23,630 bases of DNA from a virus, in the IMG/VR virus record IMGVR_UViG_3300010391_000423, positions 1 to 23,630 of that record; one strand, 5' to 3'. The notes beneath the pieces were generated by a model. It was not told where the DNA came from and searched no databases. It saw only the letters and a list, made by a program, of their open reading frames with translations. Below, piece after piece: positions 1 to 8,156 of this stretch (its first letter is position 1; every line of letters begins with the position of its first letter). A program made the translations under genes and the position numbers.

Positions 1-1123
1 CCTTGTCGGCCTTCGTCGTCACCGTGTCCCTGATTGCCCAGCCCGACGGCACAGGCAAAGGCATCTGAAGCTGCCCAGTCACTGTGTTCCCACGCGCCGC
101 CACACTCGCCCAATTCTGGCCCAATCCAACTACGCCGCCACCAAAATAATTATCAGTCAAGGTCAAATCCAAATTAGCCGCACTTCCGTATGGGAGCTGC
201 ACATTGTTTGCACTCGCTGCAGCGTGATAGGTGAAGTTGCCAGTAATCGTCACACGCTCGGCTGGGCGCATCCCACCGACCAGGATATTCGCATGGGTTC
301 CTTCGCGTGAAGCCGAGCCATTCGCAAATAGCGTGTTGCCCTCAACCCAAAATCCCTTAATCGCCCCGCCCTCAGTGTAAGCGTGAAAGCCCCAGCCGTA
401 TTGATCGAAAATCACGTTATCCACAATCCGCTTCGTACCCACATCATTCTGGGTGTATATGCCATGACCGTGGCCGCGATCCGGATCAGCTCCCTGATAG
501 CCGTTGTGATAGATCAAGCAACCGTAGACCTGTGAATCAATTGCCGGCGTCCAAAGGCCAATCCCGACTCCATTGTCATGCACGACCAGGTTGATCAGCT
601 TGGCGCCAGGCGCGAAAACGTCCACACCGGCGCCGATTGGTTTGGACCGGTCTGCCGTCGGACACGTTACCTCAAAATCGCGCCAGATCGTGCTACTACC
701 ATTTACGGCTAGTATGGCCTTGCTCTGGTCACTCCCACACACCAGCACCGGCCTTTCGCCTGAGTAAGCCCGGATCGTGACAGCCCCGGCCAGCGAACTG
801 GTAAACGGCCCGGTATAAGTCCCGCCGCGCAGATAGATCGTCCCCGATTTCGCCGGCGAGCTCGCTGCGATTGCGCTGGCAAAGTCGCGCGGGTCGGCAA
901 GCGTCCCTGCTGCAGTCGGTTTCCCTGCTGGCGAGACGATCAGGCCGACAAGCGGCGTAGGCGTCGGTGTAGGTGTCTGCACTGGGGCACATTTCGCGCT
1001 GGTGGTACCGGACTGGCCGGCCTGGACAATCACTGCGCCAGGGCAATCGAGCTGTGGGACGAGCTGCTGGGCGAAAATACCAGCGCTCAGAATTACGAGC
1101 AAGAAACCAACTGATCGTTTCAT
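1..1123 (-). CDS. Exported right-handed beta-helix protein (pectate-lyase-like fold), partial at the window edge
   Basis: An ATG at 1123 with AAGGA four bases upstream opens a frame that runs off the left edge (374 codons seen, C-terminus missing). Residues 1-18 are a Sec signal peptide (MKRSVGFLLVILSAGIFAQQ) with cleavage likely after FA. A Cys-containing stretch and a TPTPTPTP-type linker (about 50-57) precede the beta-helix, which starts near ADPRDFASAIAAS, then TIYLRGGTYTGPFTSSLAGA. It continues in turns such as INLVVHDNGVGIGLW, DRGHGHGIYTQND, VDNVIFDQYGWGFHAY, WVEGNTLFANGS and VTITGNFTYH. The fold occurs in polysaccharide lyases and phage depolymerases. Catalytic residues cannot be assigned from the part seen. 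The signal peptide argues against a tail spike and for a secreted moron product. Confidence 0.85.
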   Translation of the reverse strand, partial: MKRSVGFLLVILSAGIFAQQLVPQLDCPGAVIVQAGQSGTTSAKCAPVQTPTPTPTPLVGLIVSPAGKPTAAGTLADPRDFASAIAASSPAKSGTIYLRGGTYTGPFTSSLAGAVTIRAYSGERPVLVCGSDQSKAILAVNGSSTIWRDFEVTCPTADRSKPIGAGVDVFAPGAKLINLVVHDNGVGIGLWTPAIDSQVYGCLIYHNGYQGADPDRGHGHGIYTQNDVGTKRIVDNVIFDQYGWGFHAYTEGGAIKGFWVEGNTLFANGSASREGTHANILVGGMRPAERVTITGNFTYHAAASANNVQLPYGSAANLDLTLTDNYFGGGVVGLGQNWASVAARGNTVTGQLQMPLPVPSGWAIRDTVTTKADK

Positions 1124-1332
1124 AATGTCCTTTCAAAACAAAAAGCGCGGGGGGTTGGCCGGCGCAGCAAAATCTTCGTTCGATAATTATGCGCAGCCTA
1201 ATACGAATGACGGGCGATTGTCAGCCGATCAGGATCGCCCCACCGCTTGGCGACGTACGAAACCGGCCTATCAATTCTTTCGCGCGCTCAACGATTGTTT
1301 GGTATTGAAATCGACTGGCACTCTGTTTGTCT
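1124..1332 (-). other. Intergenic gap before the beta-helix gene
   Basis: I find no convincing gene here. Near its downstream end the minus strand has CATAAT (1191-1186), close to a -10 box, but the hexamer 16-18 bases upstream is GC-rich and not a -35 match. A CTGACA further upstream is too far from it. The ribosome binding site AAGGA lies four bases before the ATG at 1123. A promoter for the exported beta-helix gene is expected in this gap but is not resolved. Confidence 0.4.
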
Positions 1333-1467
1333 TCAAAAAAGCGTCGCACCGTGCGAGTGATCCACCGTATAGAATGTTCTGCCGCACGTTTTCGTCACTT
1401 CAACTTTTACCTCGATAGAGGCACGAATCGCACAGGCGATAGCCAGATCGTCAGTCGCTTTTTCCAT
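1333..1467 (-). CDS. Small hypothetical ORF, 44 aa
   Basis: An ATG at 1467 is preceded by AAAGGTG eight bases upstream and begins 14 bases after the lectin gene stop. The product is MEKATDDLAIACAIRASIEV, continuing KVEVTKTCGRTFYTVDHSHG and ending ATLF. It has two cysteines and mixed helix-strand character; I do not recognise it. Tight spacing and a good ribosome binding site support translation as the last gene of the tail operon. A weak hairpin followed by six T overlaps its end. Confidence 0.55.
   Translation of the reverse strand: MEKATDDLAIACAIRASIEVKVEVTKTCGRTFYTVDHSHGATLF
1335..1356 (-). terminator. Possible weak terminator at the end of the tail operon
   Basis: On the minus strand TCGCAC-G-GTGCGA (1356-1344) forms a short hairpin, realistically five base pairs with a three-base loop, followed by CGC and six T (1340-1335). 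It overlaps the last codons of the 44-aa ORF and precedes a 209-base gap and the exported beta-helix gene. The stem is short, so efficiency is doubtful. Confidence 0.4.
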
Positions 1468-1480
1468 TTAATTGCACCTT

Positions 1481-2326
1481 TCAGCCAATAACGATAGCTT
1501 GCGAGCGTGCGCCGCCGTCCAGAACCGCGGGCGTGCCTGGCGGAAAATAGGTACGGGAAATGACTGGCTGCCACAACTCTCCCCAATTTTGAAGCGCCCA
1601 TGGCCAATATAGTTCTGATGCAACCGCCGAGTCAGGCGCGGCAAATAACTCGCGGTTATAGATGCGCGCTTCGTGAAAGCCCAGCCAGCCGGTCGCCAGT
1701 TTGTTGCAGATATAAAAAAGCCCGCTTGCGTCTGCTGCCGCGTTGTAGTTTTGGCTGCCCGTTTCAGTCGTTAGCAGGTAGCCGTAGACATATAGCCGTC
1801 GCCGGCTGCTGCCATTACTGGTCAACGCGGCGACGTAGCGTTGACCGTTGTTCAGCACGTAGCCTGATTGATGATCGTATAACCCGCTCCCATTATTATT
1901 AAAAACCTTGCCTGCAATCTGCTTCGGCTCTGGATCGTTCGCCGCCTCCATCCCGACCACCCACCCTTGGTTGTTCGTCTCGTTTACATAGGTGGCTCTG
2001 CCTATGATCGTCGGATATTCGCCATTAGCGGTTTGCGCGATACAATCGAACCAGACCATCACAGACCACGGCCCGGAAGTAAAGCCATAATCCGACGTGT
2101 CCGCGTTAGGTAAGAGCACATCCCAGCACAGCGCATCCCCATTAGAATTTCCGCGCATTCCACCCGGTACGTAATAACGCACGTTACCCCGCAAAAGATT
2201 GTAGTAAAGCAATCCCTTGCCCGGCACTGTTTTCCAGGCGCCGATAAGCCCCGTGGCATACACTGAGTTGCGATTGATCTGAAAATCCATCGCAGGCATA
2301 AATTGTGGAGCGAAACGACGGATCAT
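1481..2326 (-). CDS. LamG/concanavalin-like lectin protein of the tail tip, 281 aa
   Basis: Residues about 60-240 show the strand order of a Laminin_G_3/concanavalin A-like jelly-roll: FTSGPWSVMVWFDCIAQTAN, YPTIIGRATYVNETNNQGWV, VLNNGQRYVAALTSNGSSRR, RLYVYGYLLTTETGSQNYNA, and the final GWLGFHEARIYNRELFAAPD, which is the usual closing strand and loop. Such domains bind glycans or act as receptor-contact modules in phage fibres. The N-terminus (MIRRFAPQFMPAMDFQINRN) has no signal peptide, and the C-terminus (WGELWQPVISRTYFPPG) resembles short phage tails that anchor to partners. The gene is coupled to the upstream gene by ATGA. A second LamG-like domain is in the hub gene. Confidence 0.8.
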   Translation of the reverse strand: MIRRFAPQFMPAMDFQINRNSVYATGLIGAWKTVPGKGLLYYNLLRGNVRYYVPGGMRGNSNGDALCWDVLLPNADTSDYGFTSGPWSVMVWFDCIAQTANGEYPTIIGRATYVNETNNQGWVVGMEAANDPEPKQIAGKVFNNNGSGLYDHQSGYVLNNGQRYVAALTSNGSSRRRLYVYGYLLTTETGSQNYNAAADASGLFYICNKLATGWLGFHEARIYNRELFAAPDSAVASELYWPWALQNWGELWQPVISRTYFPPGTPAVLDGGARSQAIVIG

Positions 2327-2937
2327 ACTGTGCCATCCGAATCGTAAGTCTGAGCCTCGGCAACGATACTAACTGAATCACCGGCAGTATCGTCACCATA
2401 ATCAAAGATGCCTTCAAAAGTGGCTCCACCATCAATCCAGATCAGCCACACATCGGCCACGTTACGCACGGTGTCAGCCTGTGCGCTGGTGTGCGTCGTT
2501 TTCAGATTGGTGTCGAGCGTAATTATGCCTGCCGCCACTTTACTAACGCGGTGAAATTCTTGCCGTGCCTGGCTCGCCCCTTCAACGCAGATAATTTGCC
2601 CCGCCGCAAAACCTGAGCTGGATGCTACGTTCAGTGCTGCCTGTCCGCTGTTGCTATTACTGTTGACTGTCGTAGCTGTCGCTGCGGCTGTCTGAGACAA
2701 AAACTCCGCCACGGGCGCCGGATGAATCGCCCCGTCATTATTGAGCGTGCGTCTGACCAGCACGCTCACACCATTGGTCAGCGCAGCCGTGCCACCGCGC
2801 CCGATGGCCAAGAATAAATAAGCGCCACGCTTGGTACGCAGGTCGAGTGTGCCGCGTGCTGTCGAGCCGCGTGCTAGGGTTGCAGCGGCGATTACGGAAA
2901 CGTTATCTGTCCATGTCGGTGTTGTGGTCGTTGCCAT
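2323..2937 (-). CDS. Phage structural protein, 204 aa, tail fibre region
   Basis: The N-terminal part (WTDNVSVIAAATLARGSTAR, RTKRGAYLFLAIGRGGTAAL and VSVLVRRTLNNDG) is a recognisable recurrent beta-sandwich type in phage structural genes. Residues about 85-150 form a module beginning TTVNSNSNSGQAALNVASSS and continuing GFAAGQIICVEGA, EFHRVSKVAAGIITLDTNLK; this resembles a short beta-roll insert commonly found in phage proteins. The end (WLIWIDGGATFEGIFDYGDD) returns to the first domain, so the roll is inserted in a loop. Function is unknown. GGAG lies about ten bases before the ATG, and the stop overlaps the lectin-like gene by ATGA, indicating coupling. Confidence 0.75.
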   Translation of the reverse strand: MATTTTPTWTDNVSVIAAATLARGSTARGTLDLRTKRGAYLFLAIGRGGTAALTNGVSVLVRRTLNNDGAIHPAPVAEFLSQTAAATATTVNSNSNSGQAALNVASSSGFAAGQIICVEGASQARQEFHRVSKVAAGIITLDTNLKTTHTSAQADTVRNVADVWLIWIDGGATFEGIFDYGDDTAGDSVSIVAEAQTYDSDGTV

Positions 2938-2939
2938 TG

Positions 2940-3941
2940 TTATGTTCTCCGTACTTTCAACGCAAGCGTTATGCGCTGAATTGAACTAACTGAATCCACG
3001 TTAAAACGCAGGATGTCACCCGCGCTCACTGAAGTTATCCAGCCGACCAAAGTCGTATCCTGTGACTTCGTTGCCGCGCTAATCGTTGGTTTTGCGCTGG
3101 CCGTGATTGAATCCGCGCCTGTCGGCGGATAGTTGGGATAGCTGTCCTTCCAAATATCCACCACGATGCTGCCGCTTTGATCAGCCAGCAGCGTCACGGC
3201 CTCAATAGTGAACGCGAAATCAAAGGGGCCAAGATCACCCTTGATCCCTGTCGTGATCACTGCCCCACCACCATCAATAATGAATGGGATAGTGAGCAAA
3301 TCAACATCCAACGTACGCCGCGCGGCTGCGGCGTTCGCATCATCAAACAAGGTTCGAATAAAGCTTGTCAAATCAGCCAACGCAGCCGTGCCTAAGCCGG
3401 TAAAGTAAGGCAATTTATCTTCGGCAGAAGTCAGTCCGGCCAGTGCCGCCAGTTCAGCGTCGCCGATATGCGAAGCGAGAATGCCAGCGTCTTTCACACG
3501 CAGCGTGTCTGTGTTTATTTCAAGCGTAGAGCCGTCAACATTGACGCTGAGCACACCGGTTGAATGCGCCAAGCCGTTACCCGCCACTGCCGCTTTCAAG
3601 TCTGCCGTAAACGTGCCCGCGCCGTCGTCGTAGCTGAAATCAAGGGAATTTGAGTCGGTAAGCATCGCGCCAACCAAATCCTGCACGCCCTCCGTGTTGC
3701 CCGCACTTGCGTCAACGTAGGTTTTCGTGGCAGCGTCACTGCCAGATACGGGCGCGCCCAGGCTGGTCAGTTTGAAGCCACCCATTGATTGATCTGCGGT
3801 GAAAGCCCGTGAGCCATCGACTTTGATGTAATTTGCCTCGTCCACGCCGAGCCGCGAAAGCATCGCGGAGGCCGTCTTGTCGCCAAGTAAGGCGCGCGCA
3901 AAATTGCTGATAAACGGCAAGAGTGGAAATCTGGATGCCAT
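2940..3941 (-). CDS. Tail fibre protein, 333 aa
   Basis: Residues about 35-80 carry the classic fibre repeat (ANYIKVDGSRAFTADQSMGG, FKLTSLGAPVSGSDAATKTY, VDA) shared by many phage tail fibres. Residues about 85-190 are low-complexity, with strand phrases such as LDFSYDDGAGTFTADLK and GNGLAHSTGVLSVNVDGSTL, as in triple beta-helix shafts. From about 215 a globular C-terminal beta-jelly-roll begins (IPFIIDGGGAVITTGIKGDL, then AFTIEAVTLLADQSGSIVVD, WKDSYPNYPPTG, and a terminal ITLALKVRR strand). That domain recurs at the ends of phage fibres and is a probable receptor-binding head. The start has AGGAGA four bases upstream. The N-terminus does not match a long T4/lambda-type fibre, so attachment may be through the small protein encoded just upstream. 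Confidence 0.82.
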   Translation of the reverse strand: MASRFPLLPFISNFARALLGDKTASAMLSRLGVDEANYIKVDGSRAFTADQSMGGFKLTSLGAPVSGSDAATKTYVDASAGNTEGVQDLVGAMLTDSNSLDFSYDDGAGTFTADLKAAVAGNGLAHSTGVLSVNVDGSTLEINTDTLRVKDAGILASHIGDAELAALAGLTSAEDKLPYFTGLGTAALADLTSFIRTLFDDANAAAARRTLDVDLLTIPFIIDGGGAVITTGIKGDLGPFDFAFTIEAVTLLADQSGSIVVDIWKDSYPNYPPTGADSITASAKPTISAATKSQDTTLVGWITSVSAGDILRFNVDSVSSIQRITLALKVRRT

Positions 3942-3950
3942 CAGTTCTCC

Positions 3951-4295
3951 TTACGAAATCCGGTTGACGTAACCGCCAATCATCACCACGTTGGCGCTTG
4001 CACAGAACGCTTTAACAGCGAGCGAATTGGTCAAGACCAGCCCCGGCACAACCAAGAGCAACCCCGACTCAGCCGGAATTGCTATTTCAATTAAATCGTC
4101 CGGCGCAGTCGTGCCGCCAAATTCAATCGTCAATTTGCGATCTGACGTGTCACTGTTGACCGCATACAGCCAGATCTCATCGAGCGCCGTGGCGTGTGCT
4201 GCGTGAATGGTCGTGCCTGGCGTGCTGGTTGCGGCGACCTTTATTAATCGCCCATCAGTCGAACCGCTCAATTTTACTTTCGTGTAAGTAGTCAT
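3951..4295 (-). CDS. Small conserved phage structural protein, 114 aa
   Basis: The opening TYTKVKLSGSTDGRLIKVAA followed by TPGTTIHAAHATALDEIWLY and KLTIEFGGTTAPDD is a recurrent small phage/prophage protein that I recognise as usually lying among tail-tip or fibre genes. It is an all-beta sandwich with no signal peptide or cysteine pattern. Role is unknown; it may be a trimeric adaptor or a decoration protein between hub and fibre. GAGG lies seven bases before the ATG. It is separated from the hub stop by nine bases and from the fibre gene by nine bases, so all are co-transcribed. Confidence 0.75.
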   Translation of the reverse strand: MTTYTKVKLSGSTDGRLIKVAATSTPGTTIHAAHATALDEIWLYAVNSDTSDRKLTIEFGGTTAPDDLIEIAIPAESGLLLVVPGLVLTNSLAVKAFCASANVVMIGGYVNRIS

Positions 4296-4304
4296 CTTTC
4301 AACC

Positions 4305-7300
4305 TCATTCGTAGACTTCGACACCGAGCCGGTCATAGCCCGGCACGGCGCGCGTTACATTATTATCGTCAAAAATTTGAGTAGGCAAAATCCAGGGGGC
4401 GTTTAAGTCGTTGGCGTAATCAACGGTGATTGCGGCCGTAATAAAATCGCCCACGTCAAAGCGCGTGCGCACGCGGAAGTGGTAGGTATATGTTCCTTCT
4501 AAATCCACCGGCTCGCGCCACTGGTTTGGCGTGCCGGCCCAGAGTAACGCACCGGGAGCGCCAACAATATCTTCGTAGATTTCATAAATCAGATCAGTTA
4601 GGACAAGGCAGGCATCGGTAATAGACGTCCACGTGTGGCGCACTTCGCGGCGCGATTGATCGAGCGTGAGCGTGTAATCGCTCGGCGTTTCGATCTGAAA
4701 ATTCGGCGCCGTGAATTGAAAGCTGGTAGCCGTGATGTCGATGTCGTCAATATCCTGGCCAGCCGTGAAGCCCTTGAAATCCCGCGTCTGGCCAATCTCG
4801 GAAGCTTCCAACGATAAAAACAAGACGGCTGTTTCATCCAACGCGGCAAACTTATCACCCGTAGCGTGTGTGGCCTTGAATGCTGAAGTACATTTCGCGC
4901 CGCGATTGCTGAGATTGCTCAAGCGCCACTGGTTCGGGCTGTCATCAAGTTGCGTGGCCGTGCGGTATTGGAAAATCTCCCCACCAAGAAACACCAGACC
5001 AGCACCAGCGCTGACCTCACCGCCAGAATAGCTTGCCAACACTTGCCCCGGCAATAACTCGACATCAACCGTCTCACTGCCCAATTCAGTCCCGGCCAGG
5101 ACGCTGATCGCCTCGCCGATGGGTGCCTCTACTGAATTCTCGAAGAGTTTTGCATAACCCGCCCCCTTATCCCGGTATAGCTCAAACTCTGGCCAAGGCT
5201 TGGTGCGAATCTGAGGTCCAGCGGCGACGTAGACGCCCGGTAATCCGCTGGCAATTTCAACCTCGCGCCATAACCGGTCAATCAGCACGAAAGACGAATC
5301 AGCAACGGTCTGAATTTCCCCGCCGCCGCCTGTGTGCGTGTCGGTCGGCTCTGTCTCTGCGCAATAAAGCGTAATGCCGGGCGGATAATCGGTGTCAACT
5401 GGCGGTTCGTTATCGTTGCCTAAATGGCGGCAATTAGGCGAAAAGTCCTTGCTGATTTCAGCTTGATCTTTTTGCGGCCACCATGCCCACAAGTCATCTT
5501 GTTTACACGGCCCGTAGCTTTCCATCTCGGCTTGGATTTCTTCGGCTGTCAGGATGGCTGTCCAAGCCTTTGACGCACAGAGCGAACCTTCCAAATATCT
5601 AAAGGCAAAATTGCCTCTGCCACCAAAGAGAATGTCATAGGACCAATACGAGTTCGCCACCGGCCCGTCGCCGGTTGTGTCAATATCAAGCACGCCATCC
5701 AAATAGATTTTACGCGCTGCGCCATCGCCCGCTTCCGAAATGATGGCAACGTGATACCACTGTGAATAATTGAGGGTTGAGCCGTAATCGTAAATTCCGC
5801 CATTGCCCCGAAAATAAAGTTGATGCCCGGCAAAGAAGTTCGAGATGCCTACAGCCCATTCGTTTTCCAGGATGCCGCGCGTAGTAAAAATCTGAGGATC
5901 GCCGGTTGTATCACCATCAACGATCACCCAGAAGGCGACCGTGTTAGGGAACGAAAATGGATCATCGGGATTAGACCGAAATTGAACCACATCACCGCTC
6001 ACGCTGTAATCCGTTGAACCAAGCGTGTCCGATGGCGGCGTGTCGTCGCAAAAGCTGATGGGTAGCAACGTAATAACCGTGCGCAGATTGGCGTAGGCCT
6101 GAGCGGTGACAATCGTTTCGCCGCGCGGCGTGTGAACGAGGCGCCTGACGATGAAATACTGAAAAACATTCCCATCGCGGTCTTTCGCATTGTCGAGCTT
6201 AACTGAAACAACCTTGATTACTTTGTTGGGATGCAGATCAATGACATCGGGCAGGAAGCCCGGGCAGGCAAAATTCACCTCGCAGTTATTGCGCGTGCCG
6301 CCCGAATAAAACCGCCCGTAATCAAGCAGGTAGAAACCGACCTGGCGCGCTTCGGTGATATTGTTCGTGCCGAAAGCCGTTTCCTGGTCCGGCACCTCGC
6401 GTAGCGACTTATCGCCGTAGACCTGTCCTGCCAGCTCCTGCTGCTCCGGATCGGGAAAGAGCAACGGGCGCTCCAGGTTTTTGTGATCTTTATCGTTGAA
6501 GGTCAGCGTGTAGACGTTTGGAATTCTGTCGTCGTCTTTTTGCGTGACGGTAAGCCGAGAAACGCCGTTCTGATCGACCAGGATATTTCTGCTGCTGCCC
6601 AGGTCCGTGAAAGTCGGAATATCGCCAGCATCAAGGTCGTATTCTTCAATTGCCAGCCATCGCGTGATGCCGTCGTGTGCAAAGGGCGGGAATTGCAGCC
6701 CAGCGAGGCAAATATCTTGAAACTGTTGATGCGCGCTCTTGCCTTGCGCCAGGCCGTTGAAGGTCGAGCCCAATTCGGCGAGGTGCAGGAAATCAGCGAT
6801 TGAATGCCGGGCGATGTCTTCACGATGCCCGTAGGTGGTATCGGTCAGTAAATCAACCAGCACCCAGGCGCGCAAGTTGGAATAGGCGTAGCTGAAGCTG
6901 TCCTCGTCCGAGTAGACCTTGATCGTGTTCCGGCCCTTGTATTTGCACTTGGCGATAATCGAGCTTGGCGCTACTCCTACCGGGTTGATCGGATTTACGT
7001 CGCCCCTGAAATGAGCGAGTCGGTTGTAGTTCAGAACATTTTCGCTATAAGTGGTGGGCTCTTGCTGCTGCGTACCCAACCGAACTTCAAGCCCGCGCCC
7101 GTCGGTGTTGCCGAGTAAGGCGAGAATAAAATCTCGAAAGACCACGCCGGTCAGCGTGCGGGGCAATGGGCGGTCCATCATTTCAACTTCGGTAATCTCT
7201 TCGATTGGGCCTTCACTAACTTCAAACAGCGCACGAATCGTCCCCGCGTCCTGATGCTTGGGCGAGGGGTTGTACTCTTTGGCGTAATCGAGCAGCGGCA

Positions 7301-8156
7301 GATTATTTGCCGTACCTTCGCCATAGCAGACCTGTACGGGATTTTTCAGGTGCGTGGTTTGCCCTTGCGTCTCGCTGCCGGTAGTGTGTTGGCCAGCGCC
7401 GATGTTGCTTGTGTCAGCTATGGCATCAAAACCCCCGTAGCTGAGTAAATCACCCAACCGGGCCATACAATCGGCCTTTGCGCCATCGCAGAAAGTAAAC
7501 GGCTCGTCGCCGTTGTCGGGATCGCCCACACCGCGACTCCCACCAACATGGAAATCGTAGTCGCAAGGGTTATTAGGTAGGATCGGATCAAAACGTCCGC
7601 CAAAACGAGCGGCAAAGCGGCACACGGTACCGTGCGGGCTGCTCGGCACAAGCAGATCGGCCGAAAGCAGGCCTGCGGCAACTGAGATTTCAACGAAGTC
7701 TTTGTTTACGGCATCGGGCGTGCGCAAGTGGCCTTGAAAGACTTCCTTCGCAACGCCGCCGTCAATCTGCGGGTAGTAGCGGTAGATGCGAACCTGCACG
7801 CCGCCCTTGTGCGTCAGCGCTAACTTTTCAAATGCCCGCCCGCGATTGACAAACTTCATCCGTACAACGTCGTCGCCGATCTGTGAAGACAGCGGGATTT
7901 CGTGAAAGCGCTCGACACGTTTTTCGTCGTCAGCGACGAAGCCAACGATCAGCGGCGCGCCGTCGAGAAAGTCTTCAAAGGCTGAGGCTGAGTACAGATC
8001 ATCGTCGAGCAATTGCCAGAAAGCATATACTTTGGTGCCATCGGGCGAGGGCCAGAAGATTTTTACGACTTCGGCGTAGGCAAGGCCGTTACCTGCCGCC
8101 GTGATTGCGGCAGCTTGATCGTCGGTCAATACACGAAGCTGATTTCTGTTACTCAT
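4305..8156 (-). CDS. Tail hub / tip attachment protein (gpJ-like) with Cys cluster and LamG domain, 1283 aa
   Basis: Residues about 1-250 resemble DUF2163/gpL-type distal tail proteins, with four cysteines at 179, 198, 223 and 230 (C-x18-C-x24-C-x6-C; the last pair in FCDGAKADCMARLGDLLSYGG), like the iron-sulfur-binding region of lambda gpL. Residues about 270-690 look like a gpJ-type hub (QVCYGEG, then DAGTIRALFEVSEGPIEEIT). Residues about 720-880 form a LamG/concanavalin-like lectin domain (NTVAFWVIVDGD, YSQWYHVAIISEAGDGAARK, IYLDGVLD, FRYLEGSLCASKAWTAILTA). The block around 1060 (EIFQYRTATQ, WRLSNLSNRGAK, HATGDKFAALD) matches the C-terminal part of gene-transfer-agent and gpJ host-specificity proteins. 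It is the likely receptor-contact protein. Confidence 0.85.
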   Translation of the reverse strand: MSNRNQLRVLTDDQAAAITAAGNGLAYAEVVKIFWPSPDGTKVYAFWQLLDDDLYSASAFEDFLDGAPLIVGFVADDEKRVERFHEIPLSSQIGDDVVRMKFVNRGRAFEKLALTHKGGVQVRIYRYYPQIDGGVAKEVFQGHLRTPDAVNKDFVEISVAAGLLSADLLVPSSPHGTVCRFAARFGGRFDPILPNNPCDYDFHVGGSRGVGDPDNGDEPFTFCDGAKADCMARLGDLLSYGGFDAIADTSNIGAGQHTTGSETQGQTTHLKNPVQVCYGEGTANNLPLLDYAKEYNPSPKHQDAGTIRALFEVSEGPIEEITEVEMMDRPLPRTLTGVVFRDFILALLGNTDGRGLEVRLGTQQQEPTTYSENVLNYNRLAHFRGDVNPINPVGVAPSSIIAKCKYKGRNTIKVYSDEDSFSYAYSNLRAWVLVDLLTDTTYGHREDIARHSIADFLHLAELGSTFNGLAQGKSAHQQFQDICLAGLQFPPFAHDGITRWLAIEEYDLDAGDIPTFTDLGSSRNILVDQNGVSRLTVTQKDDDRIPNVYTLTFNDKDHKNLERPLLFPDPEQQELAGQVYGDKSLREVPDQETAFGTNNITEARQVGFYLLDYGRFYSGGTRNNCEVNFACPGFLPDVIDLHPNKVIKVVSVKLDNAKDRDGNVFQYFIVRRLVHTPRGETIVTAQAYANLRTVITLLPISFCDDTPPSDTLGSTDYSVSGDVVQFRSNPDDPFSFPNTVAFWVIVDGDTTGDPQIFTTRGILENEWAVGISNFFAGHQLYFRGNGGIYDYGSTLNYSQWYHVAIISEAGDGAARKIYLDGVLDIDTTGDGPVANSYWSYDILFGGRGNFAFRYLEGSLCASKAWTAILTAEEIQAEMESYGPCKQDDLWAWWPQKDQAEISKDFSPNCRHLGNDNEPPVDTDYPPGITLYCAETEPTDTHTGGGGEIQTVADSSFVLIDRLWREVEIASGLPGVYVAAGPQIRTKPWPEFELYRDKGAGYAKLFENSVEAPIGEAISVLAGTELGSETVDVELLPGQVLASYSGGEVSAGAGLVFLGGEIFQYRTATQLDDSPNQWRLSNLSNRGAKCTSAFKATHATGDKFAALDETAVLFLSLEASEIGQTRDFKGFTAGQDIDDIDITATSFQFTAPNFQIETPSDYTLTLDQSRREVRHTWTSITDACLVLTDLIYEIYEDIVGAPGALLWAGTPNQWREPVDLEGTYTYHFRVRTRFDVGDFITAAITVDYANDLNAPWILPTQIFDDNNVTRAVPGYDRLGVEVYE

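Noticed and set aside
729-1136. A 135-codon open frame on the minus strand over the start of the beta-helix gene
   Set aside because: It overlaps the beta-helix gene in another frame; the ATG at 1123 has the ribosome binding site and gives a signal peptide and beta-helix repeats, while this frame gives a Cys/Arg-rich product without pattern.
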